A program made the position numbers and the translations under genes. Of a stretch of 64,000 bases of DNA, positions 54,108 through 64,000 are shown piece by piece (within the stretch, counting starts at the first letter, position 1; each line of letters opens with the position of its first letter). The notes under the pieces are model-generated. The model ran no database searches. It saw only the letters and a list, made by a program, of their open reading frames with translations, and had not been told where the DNA came from. Source of the DNA: Bombyx mori (lineage: Eukaryota; Arthropoda; Insecta; Lepidoptera; Bombycidae); contig NC_085112.1 of assembly GCF_030269925.1 (NCBI RefSeq), positions 10,727,501-10,791,500 of the forward strand, in the 5' to 3' direction.

Positions 54108-54508
54108 GAACAGATAACTTGTGAAGTTGTGAAAAATAAGTTTATCGTGAGATTTAAATCAAATTGTATTTTTTTCGTAGTAACCAAGCATATAAAACGA
54201 ATTGTTATAGATTCTTTCGGAACAGCTACCGTAAAGTAAGAACGATTGAATTACAGAGCTTCCAAAAAATATAACTTTGAAGTACTATAAACATGATTTA
54301 GTTTGCCGATTGTACTATAATTATATCCCCGAAATATGCTTTTTATAATAATACAAATACGACTTTAACCTCTTGTCTCATGGTGGCGGCATTATGATGT
54401 CTATGTACTCAAATAAGCACTTGACACTATTAGCGATGTGTTTGGTTGTAAATACGAAATTGTATCATCATAAACATCAAATTCAGCTTAAATATTTGAA
54501 GATAATAA
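54108..54508. other. Mostly unrecognised
   Basis: A decayed SINE 3' piece is visible at ~54370-54440 (GTCTCATGGTGGCGGCATT...GATGTCTATGTACTC). Confidence 0.35.
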
Positions 54509-54798
54509 TCTTATATATATAAAAATTAATTGCTGTTCGTTAGTCTCGCTAAAACTCGAGAATGACTGGACTGCTTTGGCTAATTTTGATCTTGAATTAT
54601 TTGTAGAAGTCCAGAGAAGGTTTAAAAGGTAGATAAATATGAAAATGTTCGGAATTAAATAAAAATAACAATTTGTTTTCCCTTTGATGTGTCCCCCGTC
54701 GGACGGATTCCTTTTGTTTGTTTTAAGTTTATTTTATACAAAAGTTTAGGTCTTTTATTTATCGATTGAGGCACTACGAAGTCTACCGGGTCAGCTAG
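54509..54798 (+). mobile_element. Non-autonomous Helitron (H4)
   Basis: A|TCTTATATATATAAAAATTA to CTACCGGGTCAGCTAG|T. No TIRs. Confidence 0.75.
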
Positions 54799-54839
54799 TT
54801 ACATAATAAATTAAAGTAAGTTTGCTCTTTATCGTATTA

Positions 54840-55053
54840 CTAGCGACCCGCCCTCGCTTTGCTTCGGAAACTGTAATTTATTATTAATTTTTCCAGTATT
54901 TAATGGATATTATAATACATATAAACCTTCCTCTTCAATCACTCTATCTATTAAAAAAAGCTGCATCAAAATCCGTTGCGTAGTTTTAAAGATTTAAGCA
55001 TACATAGGGATATAGGGACAGAGAAAGCTACTTTGTTTTATACTATGTAGTGA
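54840..55053 (-). mobile_element. Non-autonomous Helitron (H1)
   Basis: - strand TCACTACATAGTATAAAACA to GGCGGGTCGCTAG, 41 bp beyond the previous Helitron. Confidence 0.85.
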
Positions 55054-55283
55054 TACCCGAATCGTTAATCCTATTTCACTGTATTTACAATGCTTCATTG
55101 TACAGAGTGGCTTTAGTATTATGCCGGCAGTATTTTGGCAGTCAACATATATCTGTTGCTAAGCAGACATTTACTATTCCGGGAATTGCAACTGGCTGGT
55201 TTATTTGCGTATAGAGTGAATTTTAATCGGATAGAGTGAATTTTTATCCTTAAGATAAATAGAAGTGTTTCACAAATTAGTTA

Positions 55284-55702
55284 TCTATACTAATATTATA
55301 AAGCTGAAGAGTTTGTTTGCTTGAACGCGCTAATCTCAGGAACTAATGGTCCGATTTGAATTCTTTCAGTGTTAGATAGCCCATTTATCGAAGAAGGCTA
55401 TAGGCTATATAACATCACGCTAAGACCAATGCAAGCGGAGCACCAATAAGGAATGCTTCAAAATCGGGGTTATTTTTACCTTTTGAGAGCTTCAGCTGCG
55501 CGCGCTGCAGAAACGGTTAAAGTTTCGCTAAAATAATGTATGACAGAATTGTTCCCCTTTAAAAGATCTAAAAAAAAGTCCGCGACAGCATATGTCTATA
55601 TGTTAAGGTCACTATAACGTTTTTATGCTAACCAAATTTGTTCTAAAATAAAGCATTATTTGTGAACTATTCCACGCGGACGGAGTCGCGGGCAAAAGCT
55701 AG
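55284..55702 (+). mobile_element. Non-autonomous Helitron (H5)
   Basis: A|TCTATACTAATATTATAAAG to GTCGCGGGCAAAAGCTAG|T. A GC-rich hairpin region CGCGGACGGAGTCGCG precedes the end. Confidence 0.8.
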
Positions 55703-56327
55703 TACACTATAATTGAACTGTCTCGGGCATAATTTTTTTTGCCTACATACGAGTATGTGCGTCTGGGTGCTATTCTGTTCTTCGTCTATTCTTCGCCTTG
55801 GTTAATTGAGGACCTCACAGGGCTCTGCTTGGATTAATTTGTTAACATCTGTCCTAGCAATGGCCTAATAGGAAAATATTGAGTGACATTCATACGTAAA
55901 TTCAATTAAATATATACTTTTGTATTATGATGTTCTTACACAAGACTACTAAGCTAAAACAATTACATAGTTTATTCATATTTATATTTTCATTTATTCA
56001 TATTTTCATTTTCTTAAACTATAATGTATAGCATTAAAAGTCGGAAAGAATATGTATTAATGTGAGTGTGAGCAGAAAGTATTATCACGCTAGTGGTATC
56101 TTATTGTAGTTTTAATGTACGAATCCGGGCGAAAAATTAAATATTTAGAATTTTACAATTGATTATGACACCCAACATAGTACTTATGTTAATTGTGGTT
56201 AACTCAAAATTAGTACAGAAAAGAGTCTGTTTGCTTGATTTTAATTCATACTACCCTACCTAGACTCTGTATACGTTTACGGCGTCGGTGCTCATTGAAC
56301 TATTTTGTTCATGAACCGGATTTTTTT
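55703..56327. other. Nothing recognised
   Basis: AT-rich sequence. Confidence 0.5.
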
Positions 56328-56573
56328 TTTTTTTTGTTGCCTAGATGTGTGGACGAGCTCACAGCCCACCCGGTGTTAAGTGGTTACTGGAACCCATAGA
56401 CATCTACAACGTAAATGCGCCACACACCTTGAGATAGAAGTTCTAAGGTCTCAGTATAGTTACAACGGCTGCCCCACCCTTCAAACCGAAACGCATTACT
56501 GCTTCACGGCAGAAATAGGCGGGGCGGTGGTACCTAACCGTGCGGACTCACAAGAGGTCCTACCACCAGTAAA
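56328..56573 (-). repeat. Bm1-type SINE (short form)
   Basis: The reverse complement begins at ACTGGTGGTAGGACC and ends CACACATCTAGGCAACAAAA. Confidence 0.9.
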
Positions 56574-56575
56574 TT

Positions 56576-56745
56576 CGACTTTTTTCCCTACCTATTTGCT
56601 GGTAGCTTAGGGGGCTAATCCAGTTACGCCCGGACGGGTAGGTGAGCTCACGGGCCCAATGTGGGAGAGTTTGCTAACACTAGCCCTAGCAAGAGCAGTG
56701 CTTCGCAGAATCTACCGTGGATCGGAAGCGCGACCCCGGGTTCGG
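56576..56745 (-). mobile_element. LINE 3' UTR fragment (family B)
   Basis: The reverse complement has GATTCTGCGAAGCACTGCTC, GTGTTAGCAAACTCTCC and ends TAGGTAGGGAAAAAA. Its 5' part is cut where the LTR region begins. Confidence 0.75.
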
Positions 56746-56758
56746 CATATAAATATAC

Positions 56759-57121
56759 TGTTACGTAGGTAAGAGTAACGCCATCTATCGCCGAATAGCT
56801 GAACAAATATCGAAGATACTAGAAAAATCGAGAAGTACAACGCCATCTATTTTCAGATAGCAAAAAGCACACATGGAAGCTACTCGACTTGCCCAGAATG
56901 TAGTCGATAAATCTAGGGATGTCGTATCGACTATAAAAGCGTTGCAGAGATGGCACGAAGTCAGTTAATAATCCGAACTACTCGAAACAAAACAGCGAAC
57001 GAATCACTTGAAGCGCAGCGGAAAAAGTGAATTGAGAATTTTAAAGTGTTCTAAGTGTTAATACAGTGTTAATTTGTACTTTGGTAGAATTTTTATTTAT
57101 CCCGAACCCCAGCGCGTAACG
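56759..57121 (+). mobile_element. Solo LTR of an LTR retrotransposon
   Basis: 363 bp with short inverted ends TGTTACG...CGTAACG, flanked by the 4-bp duplication ATAC (56755-56758 and 57122-57125). No internal coding region follows, so it is a recombined solo LTR. The last base of the usual TG...CA end is G here. It contains its own promoter. Confidence 0.7.
56932..56966 (+). promoter_or_regulatory. LTR core promoter: TATA box and initiator
   Basis: TATAAAAG at 56932-56939 and the arthropod initiator TCAGTT at 56961-56966, the expected ~30-nt spacing. The R/U5-like part would start at 56963. Confidence 0.7.
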
Positions 57122-57125
57122 ATAC

Positions 57126-58539
57126 ATTAACGTTTCTTCTACGCAATAAAGTATTAGTGATACTGAAACACAAGCTGAACAGATACATTTTGTGTCGCCG
57201 GTTCTGAACTGATAAACACATTTCCACTTAAACTTCTCAGCGTTCCGGATTCAAGTTTGACAGTCGGAGCCGGAGGTGTAGGTCTGCCGATAAATTCGAA
57301 ACGATTATTTTAATTTATGGTCTTGAGATTGAAAAGTAAATTTAGAAAATACTAAATAGGGTGTGCCGTTCCGAAAAACGTAAATAAATGATGGAGCCAG
57401 TGATGCCTAATTTGGGAACATTTTAGTTAATAGTGTTTTGCCTATTACGCAATGTATTACAACTTTTGATTAGTTGGTTCGCGGCATATGCAGTTTCAAG
57501 CAATACCTTTGTGCTATATTGAAGATTCTCGAACTATAAACTTAGTGAAATGACAACAATTTGTACCTAGTTCACACAGAGCTCGAAAGACCATTGATAC
57601 GTGAAGAATAGGTTCATTTTACGTATTAAATTTTCTGTTTTATTATATTATTTGTTGTAAAATTGGAATACAGAAAACTGTTCCCAACTTTTAAGTTAGC
57701 AGAACTGCTGTCAATATCGATTTAACAAAAAAAAAATCAAATTGGTCGACGAACTAAAGTAAAAAAGATACGGAGCTGTTTTGTCTTTCACTGTAAATAT
57801 TTAGATTATTGTTGTTCTTCGTTCATTTTGTGACGAGCAGTTTTATTTCGGCTTTGATAATTGAAACTTTGATCCAATGTTAGCGGGATTGATGTTATTT
57901 TATCTGTGGGTGACCGCAAATTAGTCTTCCTATACCTAATAAAAACAAAACTTTATTCCAACAGAATTTAGATTGTATTTACAAAATTATTTGAACTTCC
58001 GCACGAACAACAGCTTCTTCATTTGTGATAAGCTCTCTAGGCTGCTTTTAAGTATTTCTGTTTCTAATACTATCAAATTACTATAGATACTGATAAATAT
58101 AATTTTCATTCTTAACATTAAAAATTAAAATAATAATATATCACGATTTTATATGAAACAGTCGAAGTAATGCCTACACAAAGCGTAAAAGGCAGTTCAG
58201 TGCCTGCAAAGAACTTTTATAACAACGACTTTACAAGTTAGGATTCTTATATTGTACTAGTTGTTGTTGAATTCTCAAGAGGTTTTAATATTTCTTTGCT
58301 TATTGTTCGATATAATTACATTACTTTACAACGCGGGAGTTGTTTGTATTAGTGTGATATATTTTTACTGCATTAACTATACTGACGATACTACGAACTT
58401 ACTCATTTTAAGTTCGTTAAAGATATCGCAAAGTGAAAGCCATGTTACAATATACGGCCCACCACTAAAAAAATGTCTTGGCACTGTCAGTAATCAGTGA
58501 TTGTTGGGCTGTATTATTTGCCGTCGATGGTAAAATTAA
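57126..58539. other. Nothing recognised
   Basis: AT-rich. The 79-codon frame at 58261-58500 has no recognisable motif. Confidence 0.45.
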
Positions 58540-58790
58540 GTAATAGTAATTAGCGTGGTATGGACATGTGGTGCGTAATGCATGTGACTAGGAGATGTAT
58601 GGAAATGGTAATACAAGGTAGAGGTGGAAGAGGTCAACCGAAGAAGACATGGATGGAGTGTGTGAGTGACGATATGAGAGAAAGAGAGAGAGTGAGCGTT
58701 GAGATAAAGGCTGATAGAAGAGAATGGAAGAGAAAAATTAGCTGTGCGTACCCCACCTAGTGGGATAAGGTGGAGAAAAAGAAGAGGTAA
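58540..58790 (+). pseudogene. LINE tail, family D, best-preserved copy
   Basis: GTGGTATGGACATGTGGTGC (WYGHVV-like), then in one frame GRGGRGQPKKTWMECVSDDM and VSVEIKADRREWKRK, and ACCCCACCTAGTGGGATAAG. The frame shifts between the first and second parts. This is the C-terminal end of a non-LTR polymerase whose upstream part is lost. Confidence 0.7.
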
Positions 58791-60492
58791 AATTAAATAA
58801 TACATAGGTAATATGTAACTTATATGCATATGTAGCTTAAAACTTGCTTATACTTTTTTTACTTATAACGCCTAATTAAATATCAAACCGAACTGATATT
58901 TAGGTAATTTTATAATTTAATTTAAATTTTAAATAATTTTCTTTATTCTGTTGATATTGTTCTGGATATTAAAGTGAAAATTAAGTGAGTTAAAACTTAG
59001 TGCGTGTGCAAATTTTCAAATTATTCGGACGTATTGTAATCTCTAAAATTACGTTCAAAGATTACGTCATATACGAATGCATCAAGCTAATAAAGCCGTG
59101 TTTTTAAAAATACTGCTATCATTGTGTTAATAAAATACGTCAGAAGCTAGAGATGATCCACATTGCGTACCCATATACCGGGTTATTCGTCAGGAATAAC
59201 TTCACTTAATCTGTTTTTTTTTAATTATCCGCAGAAAACAATGTTTTAACGTTTCAGAATCAGAATAAATTAAAGAAACATATTATTTTGCGTATTATTT
59301 ACAGCGTTTTAAAAATTCGTAGTTGCAAGTTAACATGATTTGCCACTCTCGAAGCAGAGAATAAACATTCCCGAGAAAATGAAATAATTCTGCGTGAAGA
59401 CTTACACTGCCTATATTTTTGCTTTATAGTGGTTATATTGTTAATGTCACCAGAATATAATAAACATTTTTATAAGGTTTTATTTAAAAAAAAATGTATG
59501 TAAAATCACTTCTTTACGGTATAAGGCGAAGCGGTTTAAGGTGTGGTTTGAATTATATAAATTTAAAGAATAAAAATTAATTGTTTTTTTCTCTAAGTGT
59601 AGTCGAGTCTTCTTCTTAAAAATATCTGTGAAAGGGTATAGAAGAGTAAATGCCTTTTCCCCCGTCCGTTCCGGCATTCACTTTAGACCACGTGGGCTGG
59701 TACATCGTCTGCCTGTTAAGAGAAATAAAAAAAGTCCAAGGAACCGGCGCTTGTCAAACTCCACCACCGCATCGTCATAATGCGGTAGCGTCAACGCATA
59801 ACAATGATTTTGAAAGTCTGAAACTTTGGGAAAGTTATACTTTGGAGTCTCGTTTGCGACATTGTAGAATTAGATGATGCGGTTACTCGAAATTAGATTT
59901 GTTCGAAATGCGGTTTGGATGTAACCAGTTTGACGTTATATTTGAAATTTTTGATCCGGAGGAAGGCTGGAGTAACGCGACAAACTTTGTAGGTCAGCTT
60001 GGTTGGTTAATGAAAGAATAGGCGGGTCAATTTTAAATTAATAACAAATACCAACTATCGGTTTGTTGAATGTGTGAAAACATCAACAGAACTAAGAAAA
60101 TCTATAGTGTACAGTAATACTTTTACTTTCTTAAGGTGAAACCCTAGGATTGATGAATTTCTATCTTCCGCTCTTCCCTTGCAATTCGATTAAATAACAA
60201 AAAAGTTTTTAACCGACTCTCTGAATTACTCAAAACAAGGTTTTAAGTTTATAGTTATATATATAGTTTATAGTTATTTAAGTTATACTTTATTCGTATT
60301 TTTATAAAACTTGTATTCTCTTAAGCGTTAAAGACGAAAGTATCGACAGGCTATTAAACTTCAAACATATTATTTAGACCAATACAAAAACTAAGCTTTT
60401 TACAACATGCAACGTTTTTACGAGCCACAGAATAAAAACGGTTCATTTAACTTCTCTCGTATGTTGTAAAAACAAAACAGCAAGCCGGACCG
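58791..60492. other. Nothing recognised
   Basis: AT-rich. The frame at 59650-59877 shows no domain, and TCGTCTGCCTGTTAAGAGAA near 59707 may be a LINE/SINE tail scrap. Confidence 0.4.
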
Positions 60493-60720
60493 TTAGTTGT
60501 CAACTAGCCTGCAAACGCGATGTTGCGAGTAATCCAATTTGAAAGTTGCGCTCGACGAACCGTACTCCCCGTCATAATTAACTGGCCGTGTACAGTGGCC
60601 ATGAATAACTAAATCCCCTCTGACAGTTCTACAACCAAGAACACTTTGAGAGCCACTAATCTCACAGCATAATAATGAAAATGGCAATGCGGAACACCAA
60701 ACAAAACATATGAACATCAA
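60493..60720 (-). CDS. Hypothetical small secreted protein or exon
   Basis: A 75-codon - strand frame in a non-repeat region. It starts MMFICFVWCSALPFSLLCC, a convincing hydrophobic signal-like segment, followed by a polar tail with further cysteines (LGCRTVRG, GHCTRP, HRVCRL). The base composition is somewhat GC-richer than the flanks. Against it: a GTAAGT donor-like site lies just upstream of the Met on the same strand (60724-60729), so the frame may be intronic. No family recognised. Confidence 0.25.
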   Translation of the reverse strand: MMFICFVWCSALPFSLLCCEISGSQSVLGCRTVRGDLVIHGHCTRPVNYDGEYGSSSATFKLDYSQHRVCRLVDN

Positions 60721-61283
60721 CTTACCTCTAAATCAACTGTGCGTTTATATTTATTAACAACAATGAACAACTTCATATTTCAGTCCTAAAACATTTACTT
60801 TACGAATGTAGTTTCCTCGGCGCAATCGTGCCTGATAGGTAACCCTAGCGTACATTTATACTCTATAAAAGATTGTGGAGCAATTTAAAAGGCTACCAAG
60901 GCTGTATCGTATACGTGAGCGAGAAACTCTTATAAATATTTGATACTAGGCACTTGGATATTTGCCTGCGCTTGCCGTCGAATAAATCTGGTGATACCAA
61001 GTACCGAAAATATTATTGGAAAAACTTCAAATGCCGTAGAAGTAAATTGAACATTCTTTATTAAAAATTATCAAACAACAGTTCAACTTACTATGAACAG
61101 TAGATTGTCAAAGTATTGAAAATTAAAGAGCGAGCGATGAGCGATGTAACTACATCGAAGATTAAGTCCGTAAGCTGCAGACAGCCGTTGCACAATAATA
61201 CAAATCAAACATTTACTATTACAAATTAGTTATATCATTGGTTCCTGTAAACAATTCAGAAATGCTCCAGTATTCCACTCTCC
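60721..61283. other. Nothing recognised
   Basis: AT-rich sequence. Confidence 0.5.
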
Positions 61284-61460
61284 TTCTATACGAATCATCA
61301 TCTTTCTCTTGCCCTTCTCCTAGTCACCTGGGGTCGACGCAACATATTTTCTCCTTCCATATTTATCTATCATATACCATGTCTTCGCTCACTCTCCTCT
61401 TATACATATCGTCTTTCACGCAATCCATCCATTTCTTCTTTCTCTATAGCCTTCATACTA
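61284..61460 (-). pseudogene. LINE tail, family D
   Basis: The reverse complement matches 32930-33128 (TGGATTGCGTGAAAGACG, GTCGACCCCAGGTGACTAGG). Confidence 0.6.
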
Positions 61461-61502
61461 CTCATCATATGATAGAAATGAACCTAGTCACCGAGACTTA
61501 GT

Positions 61503-61645
61503 CTTTTTTAGCCTACCAAGTCCATGTAGCCTTCAGGAGGTCCACGGGCTTCAGGGGCTCCTAGCCTTATTCCAGCTTCACCGAAAGTGTACCCTACCCT
61601 GTACTGTCTACTCTACCAAGAGCAGTTCTTCGCTAAATTTAAGTT
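61503..61645 (-). mobile_element. Degenerate LINE 3' UTR fragment (family B)
   Basis: The reverse complement has GCGAAGAACTGCTCTTGGTA and a TACATGGACTTGGTAGGCTAA-like end with A's. Heavily mutated. Confidence 0.45.
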
Positions 61646-62381
61646 CTACGTTTTTATGAGAATTGAAGTACACGTTTCAACCGTAACTTAAATAATAGTG
61701 TTGTTTTGTCACAATTAACTTTTTATTCTATTCAAACGACGGCGGCTAGCGTAGGCTTTCATTATCGAACAGGTTCATAGTCAATCACAGAAATAATTAT
61801 CAGTATCCAATGTTCGGGTGTCATTAGAGCGATTTAACAAACAATGAAATGAATATGCATCAATTGGACACACATTACAACTGAAATGCAGTGAGACATG
61901 AAACACTAGAGTGCTCGAGCAGATTGTGTAACTCGTTTCTTCGTAGCCCGTAGGCCTTAATAACTGTCCTTATCAAGCGGTCTAGCTGATAAACCTCATA
62001 TGTTACGTAGTAGGTATGTTACAAGCTCGCATAGCTGAGTTCCAACATGATTTTTTGGCGGGAACCCCAGGAGCAAAGTTCTGCGCATTCTTTTTTTTGT
62101 CACTTTTAAATGGTTCATTAACCCTTTAGCATCTGTGACAATGCACAAATGTGGGATAATGAAAAAAAAGGTACTGGGCTTCTTGGCCTCTCAGGCTCTT
62201 CCAAGTAGTCAACTGAAGTTTCAGTATATTTAGTTAAATTTTACTGAAGCTTTCTTAAATCTCATTTCATTTTGTTACATTTAATTTCATGGCCATTTAT
62301 TACAGTCTTAAATAAGTCAACAATTCATTCCATACCATTTTTTCATAAAACAGAATCTGTATTCTTAATTACTAAAGATTT
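61646..62381. other. Nothing recognised
   Basis: AT-rich sequence. Confidence 0.5.
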
Positions 62382-62624
62382 ACTGGTGGTAGGCCCTCTT
62401 GTGAGTCCGCGCGGATAGGTACCACCCCGCCTATTTCTGCCGTGAAGCAGTAATGCGTTTCGGTTTGAAGGGCGGGGCAGCCGTTGTAACTATACTTGAG
62501 ACCTTAGAACTTATTTCTCAAGGTGGGTGGCGCATTTACGTTGTAGATGTTTATGGGTTCCAGTAACCACTTAACATCAGGTGGGCTGTGAGCTCGTTCG
62601 CCTATCTAAGCAATAAAAAAAATG
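62382..62624 (+). repeat. Bm1-type SINE (short form)
   Basis: Begins ACTGGTGGTAGGCCC, ends CTATCTAAGCAATAAAAAA. The next repeat starts in or directly after its A tail. Confidence 0.9.
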
Positions 62625-62627
62625 TTT

Positions 62628-62945
62628 TAAGCTATTGCATAGCTTTTATCGCGGACCTTGAGCGCGGCGACCGAATCATGAAATTCCGTAACGAAAAAAA
62701 CCTTACACCCCTCACTCCGCCTACCATGTAGCTCGCGTTCAACACATTCACACGTTGCGCTTGTGTAGTGTTTGTGAATAAGCGCGTGGCGTGACGTCAC
62801 ACTGCATGCGCATCATGAAAAGTCTGCCCATCACTCTCTCGCGCGGTCTAGCTTTTGAGTGTGAAGGGGACAGAATTGCATAAGTTGATAAAAAATGCTA
62901 AAAATGCTTTACCGCGGCAGTTCCCGAGTGCCACACGTTTTTTTT
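62628..62945 (+). repeat. Unnamed interspersed repeat with inverted ends (copy 2)
   Basis: AAGCTATTGCATAGCTTTTA to ACCGCGGCAGTTCCCGAGTG, co-linear with 22725-23130 except for an interior deletion after GGGGACAG and a damaged right inverted repeat. Confidence 0.65.
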
Positions 62946-63540
62946 TTTTTATAAACTCAACTTTGGCAAAAATCGCATCGGTAGTAAGCCATGTGCCTTA
63001 CTGAAAAAAACAAGAAGATGAATTTCAAAATCATATTAATATCTGCAGCGTAGCTTTCATTAATCCTATGACCGTTAACAATTGGTAGGCCAAAAGATTG
63101 CATATCCATTCCAGTTAATAAAACACTTAGAAGCCACATACTTTATAATCCAGACTTCAGCTATATTTATCAAACAGCTTCAATAGCAATAACGCCTCGA
63201 ACAACTCTCAAAAACTCGACATCACGTGTGGCGTTTGTTGGGCCATTTTAAATTTTCAACATTTGCTACAAGCCCTGAAGCCTCTTTGTGTGTGCAAAAA
63301 CAAATTAATTATTTAGAGCAACGTGGGGCTTTTCACGCTCAAACGAACTCAGCCGGGGGCGTTTGTATATTCACAAAATTATACGAAATGATTCGCTTCT
63401 CGTGAAACTTTATTAATGCATAAATCTTCAGACTTGTGGAAAGCAAGTATCTTAGAATAACAAAGTTGGGTAGATTGATATTACTATCATACGTATAAGA
63501 AACTAGTACTGTATTGTAGTGTTTTTTCTTTTGGGTCTTT
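62946..63540. other. Nothing recognised
   Basis: AT-rich. The - strand frame at 62957-63139 starts hydrophobic but has no further support. Confidence 0.4.
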
Positions 63541-63677
63541 TTTTTTTATTGCTTAGATTGGTGGACGAGCTCACAGCCCACCTGGTGTTAAGTGGTTACT
63601 GGAGCCCATAGACATCCACAACGTAAATGCGCCACCCACCTTGAGATATAAGTTCTAAGGTCTCAAGTATAGTTACA
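63541..63677 (-). repeat. Bm1-type SINE 3' part
   Basis: The reverse complement runs TGTAACTATACTTGAGACC to CCACCAATCTAAGCAATAAA. Confidence 0.88.
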
Positions 63678-63952
63678 TAGGGTCTTAGTTATTTCAGTTC
63701 TTGTTAGACATTAAACTGTTCTATCTATACTGTGTATTATAAATGTGATAATTTGTATGTTCGGGAATTCGTTAGTCATTTGCGCAAAACCGGCTGAAAG
63801 TAATTCGATAAAATTTCGGTTAAAGATAGTTTATAACCTGGATTATCATTGTAAATGACACGACCCGGGCAACGCTTGGTACAAAATATTCGCTGGTTCG
63901 TAACTTCCCATGCCGATGAAACTCTAAATCGACTGGTAGTATAACAGACAAG

Positions 63953-64000
63953 AGTATAACTATAATTGAGACCTTAGAACTTATACCTCAAGGTGGGTGG
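63953..64000 (+). repeat. Bm1-type SINE, cut by window end
   Basis: AACTATAATTGAGACCTTAG to CTCAAGGTGGGTGG, opposite in orientation to the previous copy. Confidence 0.8.

Noticed and set aside
62957..63139. 60-codon - strand ORF starting MWLLSVLL
   Set aside because: Signal-like start but no cysteine pattern, splice signal or context. Expected by chance in AT-rich DNA.

Overview
The window is lepidopteran nuclear DNA, most likely silkworm (Bombyx). The reasons are the many Bm1-type tRNA-derived SINEs, jockey-type LINE 3' ends, mariner transposases and short Helitrons ending in CTAG. It is AT-rich with GC-richer elements, contains introns, and has no prokaryotic gene organisation. Most of it is intron or intergenic DNA crowded with mobile elements. 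All repeat-family names come from sequence motifs and memory, since no database was searched.

Host genes. On the + strand five exons with matching splice phases (19521-19677, 20618-20677, 23504-23592, 27732-27854, 29408-29466) spell one complete CUB domain with the four usual cysteines. It resembles arthropod 'suppressor of lurcher protein 1'-like CUB proteins. A second possible host exon at 44504-44606 encodes a signal-peptide-like start followed by a consensus GTAAGT donor. A third, weaker candidate is a short secretory-looking ORF on the - strand at 60493-60720.

The largest structural feature is a giant inverted repeat. Positions 10595-15109 and 17026-21540 (4515 bp each) mirror each other exactly wherever I compared them, with x paired to 32135-x and no indel. 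The 1916-bp spacer holds an ORF that looks like the C-terminal zinc-finger/nuclease part of a non-LTR retrotransposon. The arms carry the first two visible CUB exons, so these exist twice in opposite orientations, while the later exons are single. This is either a recent inverted duplication or an assembly artefact.

Mobile elements by region: 0-7 kb has SINEs, a 1.8-kb LINE with intact reverse transcriptase motifs inserted in a SINE (15-bp target duplication), and a GC-rich retroposon with a 16-bp duplication. 7-10 kb has a Helitron with a mariner fragment, a 31-bp-TIR MITE and another Helitron. 10-22 kb is the palindrome. 22-31 kb is the rest of the CUB gene with intronic repeats. 35-43 kb has Helitrons (two abutting), a triplicated ~115-bp repeat and two near-identical 1.1-kb PIF/Harbinger-like elements. 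Each of these two has its own TAA target duplication and carries a SINE. 45-64 kb has SINEs, a decayed mariner with good TIRs, several Helitrons, a solo LTR with its own TATA/Inr promoter, and degenerate LINE tails.

There is no operon-like cooperation between genes. The main biological story is transposon nesting, plus a host CUB gene whose 5' visible exons sit in a palindrome that could fold its transcript.
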